This document shows, piece by piece, positions 5,635 to 6,762 of a stretch of 6,762 bases of DNA; the stretch's first letter is position 1; each line of letters begins with the position of its first letter. Below the pieces are notes generated by a model, which saw nothing but the letters and a program-made list of their open reading frames with translations, had not been told where the DNA came from and ran no database searches. This DNA comes from Ktedonobacterales bacterium (GTDB lineage: Bacteria; Chloroflexota; Ktedonobacteria; Ktedonobacterales; JACDGC01). The position numbers were made by a program, and so were the translations under genes. The DNA lies in assembly GCA_013815535.1 (NCBI GenBank), contig JACDGC010000210.1, positions 1 through 6,762 of the forward strand. The letters are read 5' to 3'.

Positions 5635-6351
5635 ATGACAGCCACCAGCGCGAAAGTCGAAGAGTACCTCGAAACCATCTACAATATGGAGATGGAGGGC
5701 GATGTCGTCATTGGCGCGCGGCTGGCCGAGAAGTTTGGGGTGAAGGCCCCCACCGTCACCGAAATGTTGCAACGCCTGGAAAAAGCCGCCTATCTGACGA
5801 TGGATGCTCACCGCCACATCAGCCTCACCGAGGGTGGTGTAGCGCTGGCGGAATCGGTGCTGCGACGTCATCGACTGACCGAGCGATTCCTGACGGATAT
5901 GTTGGGCATGCAATGGCACGAAGTCCACGAAGAAGCCTGTCGACTAGAGCACTACATCTCTGGCGCGGTGGAGGAGCGCGTGATCGCTTCGCTGGCGCAT
6001 CCCACGACCTGCCCGCATGGCAACCCCATCCCTGGCTATGTGGCAGATGCGCGTGGCTACCTCAGCCGGGTTGGTGCGCGTCGCCTGCCCGACGCTGCCG
6101 ATGAGCCAGTGCGCATCCTGTGCATCTCTGAAGTGCTGGAAGACGAAGAAGAGACGATTCGCACCATGCACGAGCACGGTTTGACGCCGGGCACCGCCAT
6201 CACCTGGACCCCGGATGAAACATCTGCCGGGGGATCGGCCCTCTTACCTGATGGACACCGCGAACCACTTCCGCGCCCGCTCGCCTATGCGCTGTGGGTG
6301 CTGCCTGCAACACAAGAATTCCCCAGCGGTGCCGCTGGCGCGCAACGATAA
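5635..6351 (+). CDS. DtxR/MntR-family metal-dependent transcriptional repressor
   Basis: The product is 238 aa and has the three DtxR parts. A winged HTH spans about 5-75 (YLETIYNMEMEG, then LAEKFGVKAPTVTEMLQRLE). A metal-binding dimerisation domain spans about 76-140, including CPHGNPIPG. An SH3/FeoA-like tail spans about 156-230. With ATG 5635 as residue 1, the ligands fall on DtxR numbering: H79, E83, H98, C102, E105, H106. Residue 10, Met in DtxR, is Glu here, and residue 13 is also Glu, as in manganese-sensing MntR, so the site mixes both types. The register and the purine-rich AAGGCGGAAG just before it favour this ATG over the in-frame TTG at 5608. When loaded with Fe2+ or Mn2+ the family binds operators and shuts off metal uptake. 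The likely target is its own promoter and the ZIP gene 25 bases downstream. The family is certain; the metal is unresolved. Confidence 0.94.
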   Translation: MTATSAKVEEYLETIYNMEMEGDVVIGARLAEKFGVKAPTVTEMLQRLEKAAYLTMDAHRHISLTEGGVALAESVLRRHRLTERFLTDMLGMQWHEVHEEACRLEHYISGAVEERVIASLAHPTTCPHGNPIPGYVADARGYLSRVGARRLPDAADEPVRILCISEVLEDEEETIRTMHEHGLTPGTAITWTPDETSAGGSALLPDGHREPLPRPLAYALWVLPATQEFPSGAAGAQR

Positions 6352-6376
6352 TTTGACGAAGAGAGCGTGAAATCCT

Positions 6377-6762
6377 ATGCCAACTGGAACAATCGTCTTG
6401 CTCGGCGCATTTGCGGGGCTGACCATTTTTCTGGGGCTGCCCGTCGCCCGCATCAAGAATGTGTCGCCCGCTGTCAAGATCTTTCTCAGCATGGTGGCGA
6501 CTGGCGTGCTGATCTTCTTGTTCTTTGATGTCATCGGCAAAGCCAGTGAACCCATCAACGACGCGTTGGCCGAACTGCATGCGCATCATACGGGCGCGGG
6601 CACGCTCTTCGCGGATTTCGCGTTGCTGGCTTTGGGGCTGGGGCTGGGCCTCATTGGTCTGGTGTACTTCAACCGTCATGTGATCTCGCGTCTGCCTTTC
6701 GTGGCCCCGCCAGCGGCTCCCGGTGGCATGCCCGCCCCGCCGGCTGAGGCACCCCCACAACT
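6377..6762 (+). CDS. ZIP-family divalent metal transporter, N-terminal part (cut by the window end)
   Basis: ZIP carriers move Zn2+, Fe2+ or Mn2+ into the cytoplasm across the inner membrane. The frame opens at ATG 6377 and stays open for 128 codons to the window edge. Three hydrophobic segments are visible: about residues 5-24 (TIVLLGAFAGLTIFLGLPV), 33-53 (VKIFLSMVATGVLIFLFFDVI) and 76-98 (LLALGLGLGLIGLVYF region). The GLTIFLGLPVARIKNVSP and ATGVLIFLFFD blocks are typical of a bacterial ZIP group. His68, His70 and His71 lie in the loop between helices 2 and 3. After helix 3 a Pro/Ala-rich stretch (PPAAPGGMPAPPAEAPP) begins the cytoplasmic loop, usually His-rich or variable in ZIPs. The gene starts 25 bases after the DtxR-type repressor with a weak GAGAG Shine-Dalgarno, so the two are probably one operon. 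The ion specificity cannot be read from this fragment. Confidence 0.82.
   Translation, partial: MPTGTIVLLGAFAGLTIFLGLPVARIKNVSPAVKIFLSMVATGVLIFLFFDVIGKASEPINDALAELHAHHTGAGTLFADFALLALGLGLGLIGLVYFNRHVISRLPFVAPPAAPGGMPAPPAEAPPQ

Noticed and set aside
6200..6760. 186-codon - strand frame at the right end
   Set aside because: It is opposite the end of the repressor gene and the ZIP gene, has no recognisable domain, and conflicts with the hydrophobic ZIP reading on the + strand.

Overview
The window reads as a chromosomal segment of a GC-rich bacterium. It carries the end of the translation/ribosome-maturation cluster infB-rbfA-nrnA (DHH phosphoesterase) on the + strand. The very long Gly/Pro/Asn/Arg-rich extension of IF-2, the gene order and the DtxR plus ZIP pair together suggest Chloroflexota (Chloroflexus/Oscillochloris-like). 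That assignment is an inference from protein character and was not tested by any search.

Layout. (1) 1-2444: the 3' part of infB. Its start lies outside the window, and its first ~220 visible codons are a Gly-rich tandem-repeat segment ahead of a normal IF-2 core. (2) 2445-2672: a 228-base gap with three hairpins and a plausible promoter for the next genes. (3) 2673-4077: rbfA and an nrnA-like DHH/DHHA1 phosphoesterase, one base apart with a Shine-Dalgarno sequence inside the end of rbfA. (4) 4078-4417: an island of about 38% G+C in a background well above 60%. It holds a possible 86-aa two-helix membrane protein on the - strand, and a competing broken reading on the + strand. (5) 4418-5431 (-): a Fic-domain protein with an N-terminal inhibitory motif and a C-terminal helix-turn-helix-like domain. 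Just upstream lies a perfect 13-bp inverted repeat with a 20-bp spacer. (6) 5559-6351 (+): a DtxR-family metal-dependent repressor with its own promoter and candidate operator. (7) 6377 to the window end (+): the N-terminal part of a ZIP-family metal transporter, probably co-transcribed with the repressor.

How the genes fit together. infB, rbfA and nrnA serve translation initiation, 30S maturation and turnover of very short RNAs or pAp. They form the familiar nusA-infB-rbfA-nrnA(-truB) neighbourhood, but here truB does not follow; the low-GC island and a convergent fic gene do. The DtxR-type repressor and ZIP carrier form a self-contained divalent-metal homeostasis unit divergent from fic. 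The strongest points for a second look are the inverted repeat at the fic promoter combined with Fic's own DNA-binding-like tail, the mixed MntR/IdeR set of metal ligands in the repressor, the low-GC island, and the structured gap before rbfA.
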